DNA from: Saprospiraceae bacterium
Lineage (GTDB): Bacteria > Bacteroidota > Bacteroidia > Chitinophagales > Saprospiraceae
Direction: 5' to 3'
Assembly: GCA_023300255.1 (NCBI GenBank)
Contig: JALZWC010000735.1
Span: 1-6,466 of the forward strand
DNA length: 6,466 nt
Shown here one piece after another: positions 1-5,380 of the stretch (within the stretch, counting starts at the first letter, position 1; the number at the start of each line of letters is the position of its first letter). A program made the translations under genes and the position numbers. The notes beneath the pieces are model-generated. The model was given only the letters and a program-made list of their open reading frames with translations, ran no database searches and was not told the DNA's origin.

Positions 1-23
1 TAGCTACCTGATAAGGAGTAATA

Positions 24-47
24 CTATGTGAACTATGTATCTATGTG
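24..47 (+). repeat. Three CTATGTG-type heptamers in tandem
   Basis: CTATGTG lies at 24-30, CTATGTA at 33-39 and CTATGTG at 41-47, so unit starts are 9 and 8 bases apart. The right arm of the palindrome at 2756-2820 has three CTATGTG units with exactly the same 9 and 8 spacing, so this looks like a half copy of the same element. The matching left arm (CACATAG units) is not seen before position 24. What it does is unknown. Confidence 0.6.
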
Positions 48-66
48 GTAAATTCGTCAACATTAT

Positions 67-258
67 ATGTGTTTTCCCCCAATTCTTTACACACTCATAT
101 TTTGTCGAGTGTATTTTGATACAAATCAAGGCGTGAAGACCGATAATAGCCTTAGCTACTTGAGGAATGAACAACGAAGAGTTGTCTCAAAAGGCGCCGA
201 CAAAATGGAAATAAATTTCTGTTACCGTGTACTCAATAACAAGTCTATTAATAAATGA
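67..258 (+). CDS. Doubtful small ORF, faintly OmpA-like
   Basis: An open frame of 63 codons runs from ATG to TGA at 256-258. Residues 16-29 (VYFDTNQGVKTDNS) and a later 'KMEINF' resemble the start of the OmpA C-terminal peptidoglycan-binding fold, which usually begins 'YFDTN...L...S...L' and continues to 'I.I.G..D'. The second half of that fold, with its N..LS..RA helix, is absent. There is no signal peptide and no ribosome-binding site. It could be a chance frame, a remnant of an outer-membrane protein gene, or a small protein. I rate a real gene as unlikely. Confidence 0.2.
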   Translation: MCFPPILYTLIFCRVYFDTNQGVKTDNSLSYLRNEQRRVVSKGADKMEINFCYRVLNNKSINK

Positions 259-331
259 CGTTTTTATACGCAATTATTTTTTCTTTGTACAAGATGAAAA
301 CCAACCCGAATAAGAAAATAGAACCAAAATA

Positions 332-356
332 CCATCTTCTAGATGGCCGTTTTTTT
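332..356 (+). terminator. Small hairpin plus T-run, possible terminator
   Basis: CCATCT (332-337) pairs with AGATGG (341-346) around a TCT loop and is followed, after CCG, by seven T (350-356). An outer GAAC/GTTC pair (321-324 with 359-362) could extend it. The stem is only 6 bp. It would end plus-strand transcription coming from the left and insulate the protease gene. Confidence 0.45.
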
Positions 357-358
357 AT

Positions 359-373
359 GTTCTAGCGCTTACA
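359..373 (+). repeat. 15-base near-repeat, upstream copy
   Basis: GTTCTAGCGCTTACA here matches GTCCTAGCACTTACA at 2839-2853 at 13 of 15 positions in the same orientation. The two copies flank the metalloprotease gene. They may be ends of a transposed or duplicated unit, members of a dispersed intergenic repeat, or coincidence. Confidence 0.3.
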
Positions 374-418
374 TATAGAACTATTTGCCTCCTCTTATAC
401 TAACAAAAACAAGCTATA

Positions 419-2683
419 ATGATGCAATCCGCCTTCAGGTATATTATTTTTTTATGCTTACATTTTGGAATAGCAATAGAAGGCTTTTCTACGGTTATAC
501 CTATTGCATTAAGTGATAGAACAGAACGTGCTGAACAAATCGCTTTGGCAAGGCTTATATCTAGTCATTCCTATTGGGATGCGACGAATAGTAATATATA
601 TACAAGCCATCGCTTACGAGTTACCGCTTATTTGAAAGAAGGAAACCAACAAGAATATATCAACATAATAGTGCTTGGAGGGATTGTCGAAGACGATGCC
701 CAAGTAGTTTTCCCTAATATAGAAATGCATATAGGAACCGAGTATTGTATATTTTTAAAAAGAGCACCCATTCACAAAATTCAACCTCAGTTGGCAACCT
801 CTAAATTGGCGAACACTTATTTCCAACCTTATGCTTATATGCAAGGAGTATTACCATTAGATAAGGGAAAGTATATAGAACCCATTACTAAAGAGTCATT
901 TTTAGAAGAAGTATTAGTTGATAAAATATTTGAGAAATCACAAGTAGAAGCTATCAAGCCTAATGGTGTTGTCTTTAGATCTCGAACACATGAGCTACCT
1001 AGAAAAGCGCTCAATACTAATGCCCTAATTCTAAAAAATGGCTTAGGGGAAACGACCAATAAATTTGTTGGAGGATCTATAGAAAAAGAAAAAGAACTCA
1101 TTCTCCAAGGGAGTGATTTTGGAAGTACTATTGGGGCTGTTCAATTTAGTAATAGTAATAGTGGAGGAATTAGTAAAGATATAATTGACTATGAGACAGA
1201 TATTGTTTATTGGCGCAATGATGAAATTCGAGTTAAAGTACCACACTTTGCGGGAACAGGAGTGGTCGAAGTCAAAAATAGTTCAGACAATATAATTGCT
1301 AGCGCCAATATAATTATAGAGTGGACTCTAAATCCTGTTTATAGCAATTATAGAGGTTTTGATCAGCATACTCGACAAATGCCTAAATTATTAAATGTTG
1401 ATGGACGTGGTGGTTATACCATTCAATTTAATACGCCTTCTGGTTTTGGTACTGATGCAATAGCAGTAGCTGCTTTTGAACGAGCGGTAGATACTTGGAG
1501 ATGTGGTACAAAAGTTAATTGGATCGTAGATAAAACAGGTACGACCGCAGGGGTCGGTAAAGATAATATTTGCGTCGTTCAATATAGTACTGACTTACCA
1601 GCAGGTATCTTAGGCTTAGCTACTACCCGATACAAGGCGCTGGGAAGTACTAAATGTTTAGGGATGAATACGCTTTGGAGTGTGAGAGAATTTGATGTAG
1701 AATTCGTTCCAAATGCTGATTTATTGAGTGGTTATGAATGGAATTTCGGAGAAGGTAACTCTAGTACTAGTAATTTTCAATTTGACTTTGAAAGTATTGC
1801 ATTACATGAATTAGGTCATGCTTTAGGACTAGGCCATGTAATTGATGAAGAGGAAGTAATGCATTTTTCTATCTCTAATGGGCAAGAAAGAAGAGATCTT
1901 CAAGAGAGCGCAATTGCGGCGGGGACTTATAAAACAGATTTAAGTGTCGAAGAGAATTGTATCACTAGTCGCCCAGTAATGATTCATTATGCAGACTGTT
2001 CTGATGAGGTAGCAACACCTGCAGCAAAACCCACTGCCTACATTAAGATTTTATTGGAAGGTTTATTCGATAATGTATCAGGTGAAATGGAAACTACGAT
2101 GAGCTTAAGTAATCTAGTACCAAAAAATCAGCCATACGATGTTAGTCCTTATGATTACACAGGGACAGATGTTTTAGGGCTTGGTGTGGCAAATGTAGTA
2201 GATTGGGTATTAGTCCAATTAAGAGAAGTTGGTAATAGTTCTATTGTTGCTCATCAAAAGGCGGTAATATTAAGAAAAGACGGATTTATTATTGATTCGG
2301 ATGGGAATGAAAAAATAGATTTTGGCTTAGTTAAAAGTGATAGTTTTTATATAGCTATTTACCATCGAAGCCATTTACCCGTCATGAGTAGAGAACCACA
2401 CTTTTTTCAGACTGCTTCTACGACCTGTGATTTTACTATATCAGAATTTTCTACAATGGGCGATTCACAACAAAAAAATATAGATGGTAAATTTTTATTG
2501 AATGCAGGAGATTTTGATGGAAACGGAATTATTAATAATCAAGACTTTAATCTGTGGAAATTAAGTAGTTCAGCCATTAATGTATATTTATCTCCTGATG
2601 CGGATGGAAATGGTATTGTTAATAACCAAGACTACAATCTTTGGAAAGCTAATCGGAGTAAGGTGGGGGTGTTGGTGAGATAA
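419..2683 (+). CDS. Secreted matrixin-like zinc metalloprotease with dockerin-like C-terminus
   Basis: This 754-residue exported protein probably cuts proteins outside the cell. Residues 1-24 look like a signal peptide (Arg7, hydrophobic 9-23). Residues 30-115 resemble a beta-rich N-terminal module seen before such proteases ('SYWD...IYTSHRLRV', 'GTEYCIFL'). Residues 208-301 resemble an IPT/TIG beta-sandwich ('ILQGSDFG'). The catalytic domain is about 330-505: the zinc motif HELGHALGLGH sits at 463-473 (ligands His463, His467, His473; base Glu464), with a likely Met-turn at Met481. Cys362 and Cys385 could form a disulfide. Residues 541-656 form a beta-rich module ('DWVLVQLRE', 'YHRSHLPVMS') that I recall from many Bacteroidota exoproteins. 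Two calcium loops follow, D698-D709 and D727-D738, each ending 'NLWK'. No classical type IX secretion domain or membrane anchor follows them. There is no Shine-Dalgarno sequence. ATG at 419 was chosen for the signal peptide; ATG at 422 is equally possible. Substrate unknown. Confidence 0.88.
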   Translation: MMQSAFRYIIFLCLHFGIAIEGFSTVIPIALSDRTERAEQIALARLISSHSYWDATNSNIYTSHRLRVTAYLKEGNQQEYINIIVLGGIVEDDAQVVFPNIEMHIGTEYCIFLKRAPIHKIQPQLATSKLANTYFQPYAYMQGVLPLDKGKYIEPITKESFLEEVLVDKIFEKSQVEAIKPNGVVFRSRTHELPRKALNTNALILKNGLGETTNKFVGGSIEKEKELILQGSDFGSTIGAVQFSNSNSGGISKDIIDYETDIVYWRNDEIRVKVPHFAGTGVVEVKNSSDNIIASANIIIEWTLNPVYSNYRGFDQHTRQMPKLLNVDGRGGYTIQFNTPSGFGTDAIAVAAFERAVDTWRCGTKVNWIVDKTGTTAGVGKDNICVVQYSTDLPAGILGLATTRYKALGSTKCLGMNTLWSVREFDVEFVPNADLLSGYEWNFGEGNSSTSNFQFDFESIALHELGHALGLGHVIDEEEVMHFSISNGQERRDLQESAIAAGTYKTDLSVEENCITSRPVMIHYADCSDEVATPAAKPTAYIKILLEGLFDNVSGEMETTMSLSNLVPKNQPYDVSPYDYTGTDVLGLGVANVVDWVLVQLREVGNSSIVAHQKAVILRKDGFIIDSDGNEKIDFGLVKSDSFYIAIYHRSHLPVMSREPHFFQTASTTCDFTISEFSTMGDSQQKNIDGKFLLNAGDFDGNGIINNQDFNLWKLSSSAINVYLSPDADGNGIVNNQDYNLWKANRSKVGVLVR
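2510..2649 (+). repeat. Tandem dockerin-like calcium-loop repeat within the protease gene
   Basis: Two copies of a block encode D-x-D-G-N-G-I-(I/V)-N-N-Q-D-(F/Y)-N-L-W-K, at residues 698-714 and 727-743, 29 residues apart. Aspartate or asparagine at loop positions 1, 3, 5, 9 and 12 fits the calcium-binding half of a type I dockerin. The DNA of the two copies is also similar, which suggests duplication. No cohesin partner is encoded in the window, so a cellulosome-type role is not implied. Confidence 0.75.
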
Positions 2684-2755
2684 AAGGAGTAGAAAATTTA
2701 AACCTTGCCTGACATAAGTAGTTGACAAATTTAATTAACAAACTAGAATTTTATC

Positions 2756-2820
2756 TAAACACATAGGCACATAGATCACATAGGCTTTTATGCTATGTGG
2801 CCTATGTGCCTATGTGTTTA
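2756..2820. repeat. Long imperfect palindrome built from CTATGTG heptamers
   Basis: The left arm (2756-2783) pairs with the right arm (2793-2820): 19 continuous base pairs, then one A/C mismatch and one T-G wobble, then 7 more pairs, around a 9-base loop (2784-2792). The right arm holds CTATGTG at 2793-2799, 2802-2808 and 2810-2816; the left arm holds the mirrored CACATAG at 2760-2766, 2768-2774 and 2777-2783. There is no T-run after the stem, so it does not look like a simple terminator. It is more like a dispersed intergenic repeat (REP- or MITE-like) or a multi-site binding element. Function unknown. Confidence 0.8.
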
Positions 2821-2838
2821 AAATGGTAGTTCAATTTT

Positions 2839-2853
2839 GTCCTAGCACTTACA
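2839..2853 (+). repeat. 15-base near-repeat, downstream copy
   Basis: GTCCTAGCACTTACA matches 359-373 at 13 of 15 positions, in the same orientation. It lies 19 bases after the heptamer palindrome. It may belong to the same dispersed element or be coincidental. Confidence 0.3.
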
Positions 2854-2909
2854 AAACAGGCTGAAGTATGATGTCCGAATAGTTTCAATAAATAGGAACA
2901 AGGCTAACA

Positions 2910-2952
2910 AATAAAGAAGGCTTTGCGGTATTGCCGCAAAGCCTTCTTTATT
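2910..2952. terminator. Bidirectional rho-independent terminator
   Basis: A perfect 19-bp stem (2910-2928 with 2934-2952) closes a 5-base loop (TATTG). The GC-rich top (GGCTTTGCGG) and the A-rich outer left arm with matching T-rich outer right arm give a U-rich tail in either direction; a further T-run follows at 2967-2973. It sits between two convergent genes, 227 bases after the protease stop and 46 bases after the stop of the minus-strand gene, so it can serve both. Confidence 0.85.
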
Positions 2953-2997
2953 AGCGTCTCGCTTTATTTTTTTATGATAAAGTCTAGTGGATCTAAT

Positions 2998-3459
2998 TTA
3001 CAGTTTATAAATTTTCTTAGTAGATTTTTTCTTCTTTTTTTGTACAGGCTTGCCGTCCTCTCCTCTAGGCATAGTTTCTTGATCCTTTTCTTGACCCTCT
3101 TGTTGTGGGAATATTTGGCCTAAATCGCCACCCATTAAAGGGCCTAGCAATTCTTCTAAATTTCCTAAATCCATTCCTTGTAGACTCTGCTCCATCATTT
3201 TCATCATCGCTTCCATATCCATTCCTCCAAGGCCATCTGGGGATAACATCTTACCATTCATTAAATCTTCAATGTTTAGATTTTCTAGATTTAATTGTTC
3301 CAAATTCATACCTTTCAATAGCATTGAATCTAGACCACTTCCACCCAACATCTCTTTTAATTGCTCTGTAGATTCACTTGCAGGTTGATCTTGTTCCGTT
3401 TGAGCTATAATAGATGTTTGGATAAAAAGACCGAGTATTAATAATAAAAAAATTCTCAT
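2998..3459 (-). CDS. Met/Leu-rich exported protein of unknown function
   Basis: I do not recognise this 153-residue protein. Residues 1-20 form a clear signal peptide (MRIFLLLILGLF..., cleavage near Ala19/Gln20), so it is probably periplasmic or surface-exposed; there is no lipobox cysteine, and no cysteine at all. The mature part is acidic and low in complexity. Residues 34-110 are rich in Leu, Met and Gly, with short leucine-spaced turns ('LEQLNLENLNIEDL' at 53-66) and a methionine cluster ('GMDMEAMMKMMEQ' at 79-91). Methionine makes up about 10 percent of the chain. A Gln/Glu-rich linker (118-135) leads to a lysine-rich tail (137-152). It may bind a partner through an amphipathic helix, or metal through methionine, but neither is shown. 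The start is supported by the signal peptide. It stands alone on the minus strand, ends at the shared terminator and is divergent from the HAD gene. Plus-strand frames across it have no such features. Confidence 0.75.
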   Translation of the reverse strand: MRIFLLLILGLFIQTSIIAQTEQDQPASESTEQLKEMLGGSGLDSMLLKGMNLEQLNLENLNIEDLMNGKMLSPDGLGGMDMEAMMKMMEQSLQGMDLGNLEELLGPLMGGDLGQIFPQQEGQEKDQETMPRGEDGKPVQKKKKKSTKKIYKL

Positions 3460-3670
3460 GATTTATATTTTTATTAGAGATTATTCTAAAAAAAAGATAT
3501 AGAAGACTTAGTATTTAAGCTACTCCTAGTAGAATATAACTATTTTTTCTGTTCTATAACCCTTTTTAGACGTATTTATGTGCGAAAAGAGTGTTAAAAC
3601 TTTCGTAAATTCATGCTTCGTCCTTTAAAGTTAAAGTACAAATAAAGAATTAAACCTACCAAAACAAACC
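3460..3670. promoter_or_regulatory. Divergent intergenic region, presumed promoters
   Basis: These 211 bases separate the start of the Met-rich gene (minus) from the start of the HAD gene (plus), so promoters for both should lie here. I could not place a clear TTTG / TAnnTTTG pair in either direction. A small palindrome, CTACT-CCT-AGTAG (3520-3532), lies roughly a third of the way across and is a weak candidate operator. Confidence 0.35.
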
Positions 3671-4363
3671 ATGCCTTTAATAATTTTTGATGTAGATGCG
3701 ACACTAGTATATTCTAATAAACTGGATAGCAAAGCTTTTGCCCAAACCTATAAAGACATTTATGGTCGACCATTTCCCACTATTGATTGGAGTACCTATC
3801 CACATGTAACGGATGATACTATTTTAAAAACAGTTATACAACAACATTTTCAAAGACCGGTCACAAAAGAGGAAAGAGAAAAATTTAAAGCTACCTTTAA
3901 AGCTTCTATTATTGAAAATAGAAAACTAAAACCTACTGAATATAAAATAGTACCTGGTGCTAAAGAAATTATAACATTACTTATAAATGACCCTTTATAT
4001 ACTGTTGGTATAGCCACTGGAGGCTGGAAAGATCCTGCGGTAATGAAATTAAATTTCCTAAATATTCCTACTGATCCATTATTAATTAGTGGTGCAGATG
4101 GAAAGGAAACAAGGCATGAAATCATCGAAGAGGTAATAGCAAAAGCTAAAGAAAAAAATGTTTCTTTCGACCGAATTATTTATATCGGAGATGCTATTTG
4201 GGATGTGAAAACAACAAGAGATATGAAAATTCCACTGGTAGGGATTCGATTCAAAGGAGATCTTGAAACCCTTCAAAAAGCGGGAGTTCAACATGTAGTA
4301 AAGAATTATTTAGATATACCTACTTTTATGCGATATGTGGAGGAGGCTGTTTCTCCGATTTAA
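3671..4363 (+). CDS. HAD-superfamily hydrolase (phosphatase-like)
   Basis: This 230-residue cytoplasmic enzyme belongs to the haloacid dehalogenase superfamily, most of whose members remove phosphate from small molecules using an aspartyl nucleophile and magnesium. Motif I is at 7-11 (DVDAT: nucleophile Asp7, acid/base Asp9), with Ala10 where Gly is usual. A helical C1 cap spans about 15-90, as in phosphoglycolate phosphatase relatives. Motif II is Thr116 in 'IATGG', motif III is probably Lys145 or Arg148 in 'GKETRHEI', and motif IV is GDAIWD (173-178), which supplies the metal ligands. All catalytic residues are present and the length is normal. Motif I lies six residues from the ATG, which fixes the start; the leader is A-rich with no Shine-Dalgarno sequence. 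The substrate cannot be read from the sequence. The alpha/beta hydrolase gene follows 97 bases downstream in the same direction. Confidence 0.88.
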   Translation: MPLIIFDVDATLVYSNKLDSKAFAQTYKDIYGRPFPTIDWSTYPHVTDDTILKTVIQQHFQRPVTKEEREKFKATFKASIIENRKLKPTEYKIVPGAKEIITLLINDPLYTVGIATGGWKDPAVMKLNFLNIPTDPLLISGADGKETRHEIIEEVIAKAKEKNVSFDRIIYIGDAIWDVKTTRDMKIPLVGIRFKGDLETLQKAGVQHVVKNYLDIPTFMRYVEEAVSPI

Positions 4364-4460
4364 TAAATCAGCACATTCAAAATTCCCTTAGGTTCCTTAG
4401 AAAGGATTGAGAGCACGATAAGTATTGAACAATAACTAATTTTAATATCATTAATAAGCG

Positions 4461-5315
4461 ATGACAAATTTAATAGCAACAGCAAGAGGCTCATTCAATA
4501 TTAAGACCTATGGATCTCCAACTAATCCACCCCTAATACTATTACATGGTTGGCCACAGACTAGTTATTGTTGGCATCATATGGCTCCCTATTTAACAGA
4601 TTTCTATTTGATTGCTCCAGACTTAAGAGGTATGGGAGATAGTAATCGAGAGCTAGATGTTGCCTTTTATGAAAAAGATAAGATGGCAAAAGATATATTT
4701 GCTATAGCGGATAAGTTAGGTATTGATAATTTTTATTTAGGAGGGCACGACTGGGGAGGAGCTATCGTTCAAGAAATGGCTTTTTTATATCCAGAAAGAA
4801 TCAAAAAACTAATCATCATTAACATGGTGATTATTAATAATCCTAAGGGACAAGCTAAAGCAGCAGAAGTATTAGTGAAGCATCTTTTTCGGTCTTCTTG
4901 GTATCAATTTTTTATGAGCATCAAAGAGTTCCCAGAAGCTTTATTAAAAGATAAAGAAGATATTTGGGTCCGATTTTTTAGCAGAGGCATAAGCAATCCT
5001 ATTCCAGAAGATGCCATAGAAGAATATATCAGATGTTATAAAATTCCAAACACGATAACAACTGCTTCTAATATTTATAGGACGTTATCAAAGGATAGAG
5101 CAAGGTGGAAAGAATTAGAAGGAAAGAAATTAGAGATGCCAACGAAAATCATACATGGTATTTTAGATCCTGTTATTATCAAAGAATATATCTATGGCGT
5201 AGAAGAATATTTTTCTACTATAGAAATATCTCGATTAAAAGGAGGCCATTTTATTCTTGATGAACAACCTGAAGCCGTTGGGAATGTTATTCGAGATTAC
5301 CTCCTTGAGAATTAA
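4461..5315 (+). CDS. Alpha/beta hydrolase, epoxide-hydrolase-like
   Basis: This 284-residue cytoplasmic protein has the alpha/beta-hydrolase fold with an aspartate nucleophile. HGWP (29-32) forms the oxyanion loop. The nucleophile elbow is GHDWGG (95-100) with Asp97; the likely acid is Asp236 ('HGILD') and the catalytic His263 ('GGHF'). The cap between about 130 and 215 has 'SWYQFF' (146-151) and 'NIYR' (204-207), which place tyrosines near the two positions where epoxide hydrolases carry ring-opening tyrosines (candidates Tyr148 and Tyr206; inference). GHDWGG favours epoxide hydrolase over fluoroacetate dehalogenase, which usually has HDRG. A haloalkane dehalogenase or C-C-bond hydrolase role is not excluded. 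There is no signal peptide. The start at 4461 gives a normal N-terminus; an ATG further in would cut the first strand. It lies between the HAD gene (97 bases) and rlmF (65 bases). Confidence 0.85.
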   Translation: MTNLIATARGSFNIKTYGSPTNPPLILLHGWPQTSYCWHHMAPYLTDFYLIAPDLRGMGDSNRELDVAFYEKDKMAKDIFAIADKLGIDNFYLGGHDWGGAIVQEMAFLYPERIKKLIIINMVIINNPKGQAKAAEVLVKHLFRSSWYQFFMSIKEFPEALLKDKEDIWVRFFSRGISNPIPEDAIEEYIRCYKIPNTITTASNIYRTLSKDRARWKELEGKKLEMPTKIIHGILDPVIIKEYIYGVEEYFSTIEISRLKGGHFILDEQPEAVGNVIRDYLLEN

Positions 5316-5318
5316 GAA

Positions 5319-5335
5319 CAACCACGGAGTGGTTG
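5319..5335. repeat. Short perfect hairpin, GGA loop
   Basis: CAACCAC (5319-5325) pairs with GTGGTTG (5329-5335) around GGA. It begins 4 bases after the alpha/beta-hydrolase stop. No T-run follows, so it is not a standard terminator. It is the first of two adjacent triloop hairpins in the 65-base spacer before rlmF. Confidence 0.6.
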
Positions 5336-5346
5336 AACATGAATAA

Positions 5347-5365
5347 CCTCGGATGAAATCCGAGG
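5347..5365. repeat. Short perfect hairpin, GAA loop
   Basis: CCTCGGAT (5347-5354) pairs with ATCCGAGG (5358-5365) around GAA, giving an 8-bp stem 15 bases before the rlmF start codon. In RNA it would sit directly upstream of the ribosome landing site and might affect rlmF translation. I recall similar 'GNAT-GAA-ATNC' hairpins as dispersed intergenic sequence in Bacteroidota, but cannot verify this here. Confidence 0.6.
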
Positions 5366-5380
5366 AAACGAAGAACGTAC

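Larger units (their letters stand above)
1..418. other. Gene-poor leader region upstream of the metalloprotease
   Basis: This stretch has no gene I can support firmly. It holds, in order, three CTATGTG-like heptamers (24-47), a doubtful 63-residue frame (67-258), an AT-rich stretch (259-320), a short hairpin followed by seven T (332-356), and about 60 bases leading to the protease start. No -33 TTTG / -7 TAnnTTTG pair of the Bacteroidota sigma-A type could be placed convincingly before 419, so the protease promoter is not located. Confidence 0.6.
2684..2997. other. Convergent intergenic region
   Basis: This is the space between the 3' ends of the protease gene and the minus-strand gene. It carries no gene I can support. 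It contains a long heptamer palindrome (2756-2820), a copy of a 15-base near-repeat (2839-2853) and a strong 19-bp terminator stem (2910-2952). The remainder is AT-rich sequence without visible signals. Confidence 0.7.

Noticed and set aside
24..47. Regularly spaced heptamers as a CRISPR-like array
   Set aside because: Units are 7 bases with 1-2 base gaps; there are no 20-plus-base repeats, no unique spacers and no cas genes.
419..460. Protease as a lipoprotein through Cys13
   Set aside because: The residues before Cys13 (I-F-L) do not fit a lipobox; a standard signal peptide with cleavage around residue 24 is more likely.
835..1582. Minus-strand open frames inside the protease gene
   Set aside because: They lie fully within a well-supported coding region, have no recognisable motifs, and are low-complexity antisense readings.
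2923..3371. Plus-strand open frames across the Met-rich gene and terminator
   Set aside because: One begins inside the terminator stem and both read antisense through the minus-strand gene, which has a clear signal peptide and its own stop just before the terminator.
4385..4409. Short stem (TCCTT/AAGGA) between the two hydrolase genes as a terminator
   Set aside because: The stem is 5 bp and no T-run follows.
4740..4760. Alpha/beta hydrolase as fluoroacetate dehalogenase
   Set aside because: That family usually has HDRG(A/G)R at the nucleophile; here it is GHDWGG, without the paired arginines that bind the carboxylate.
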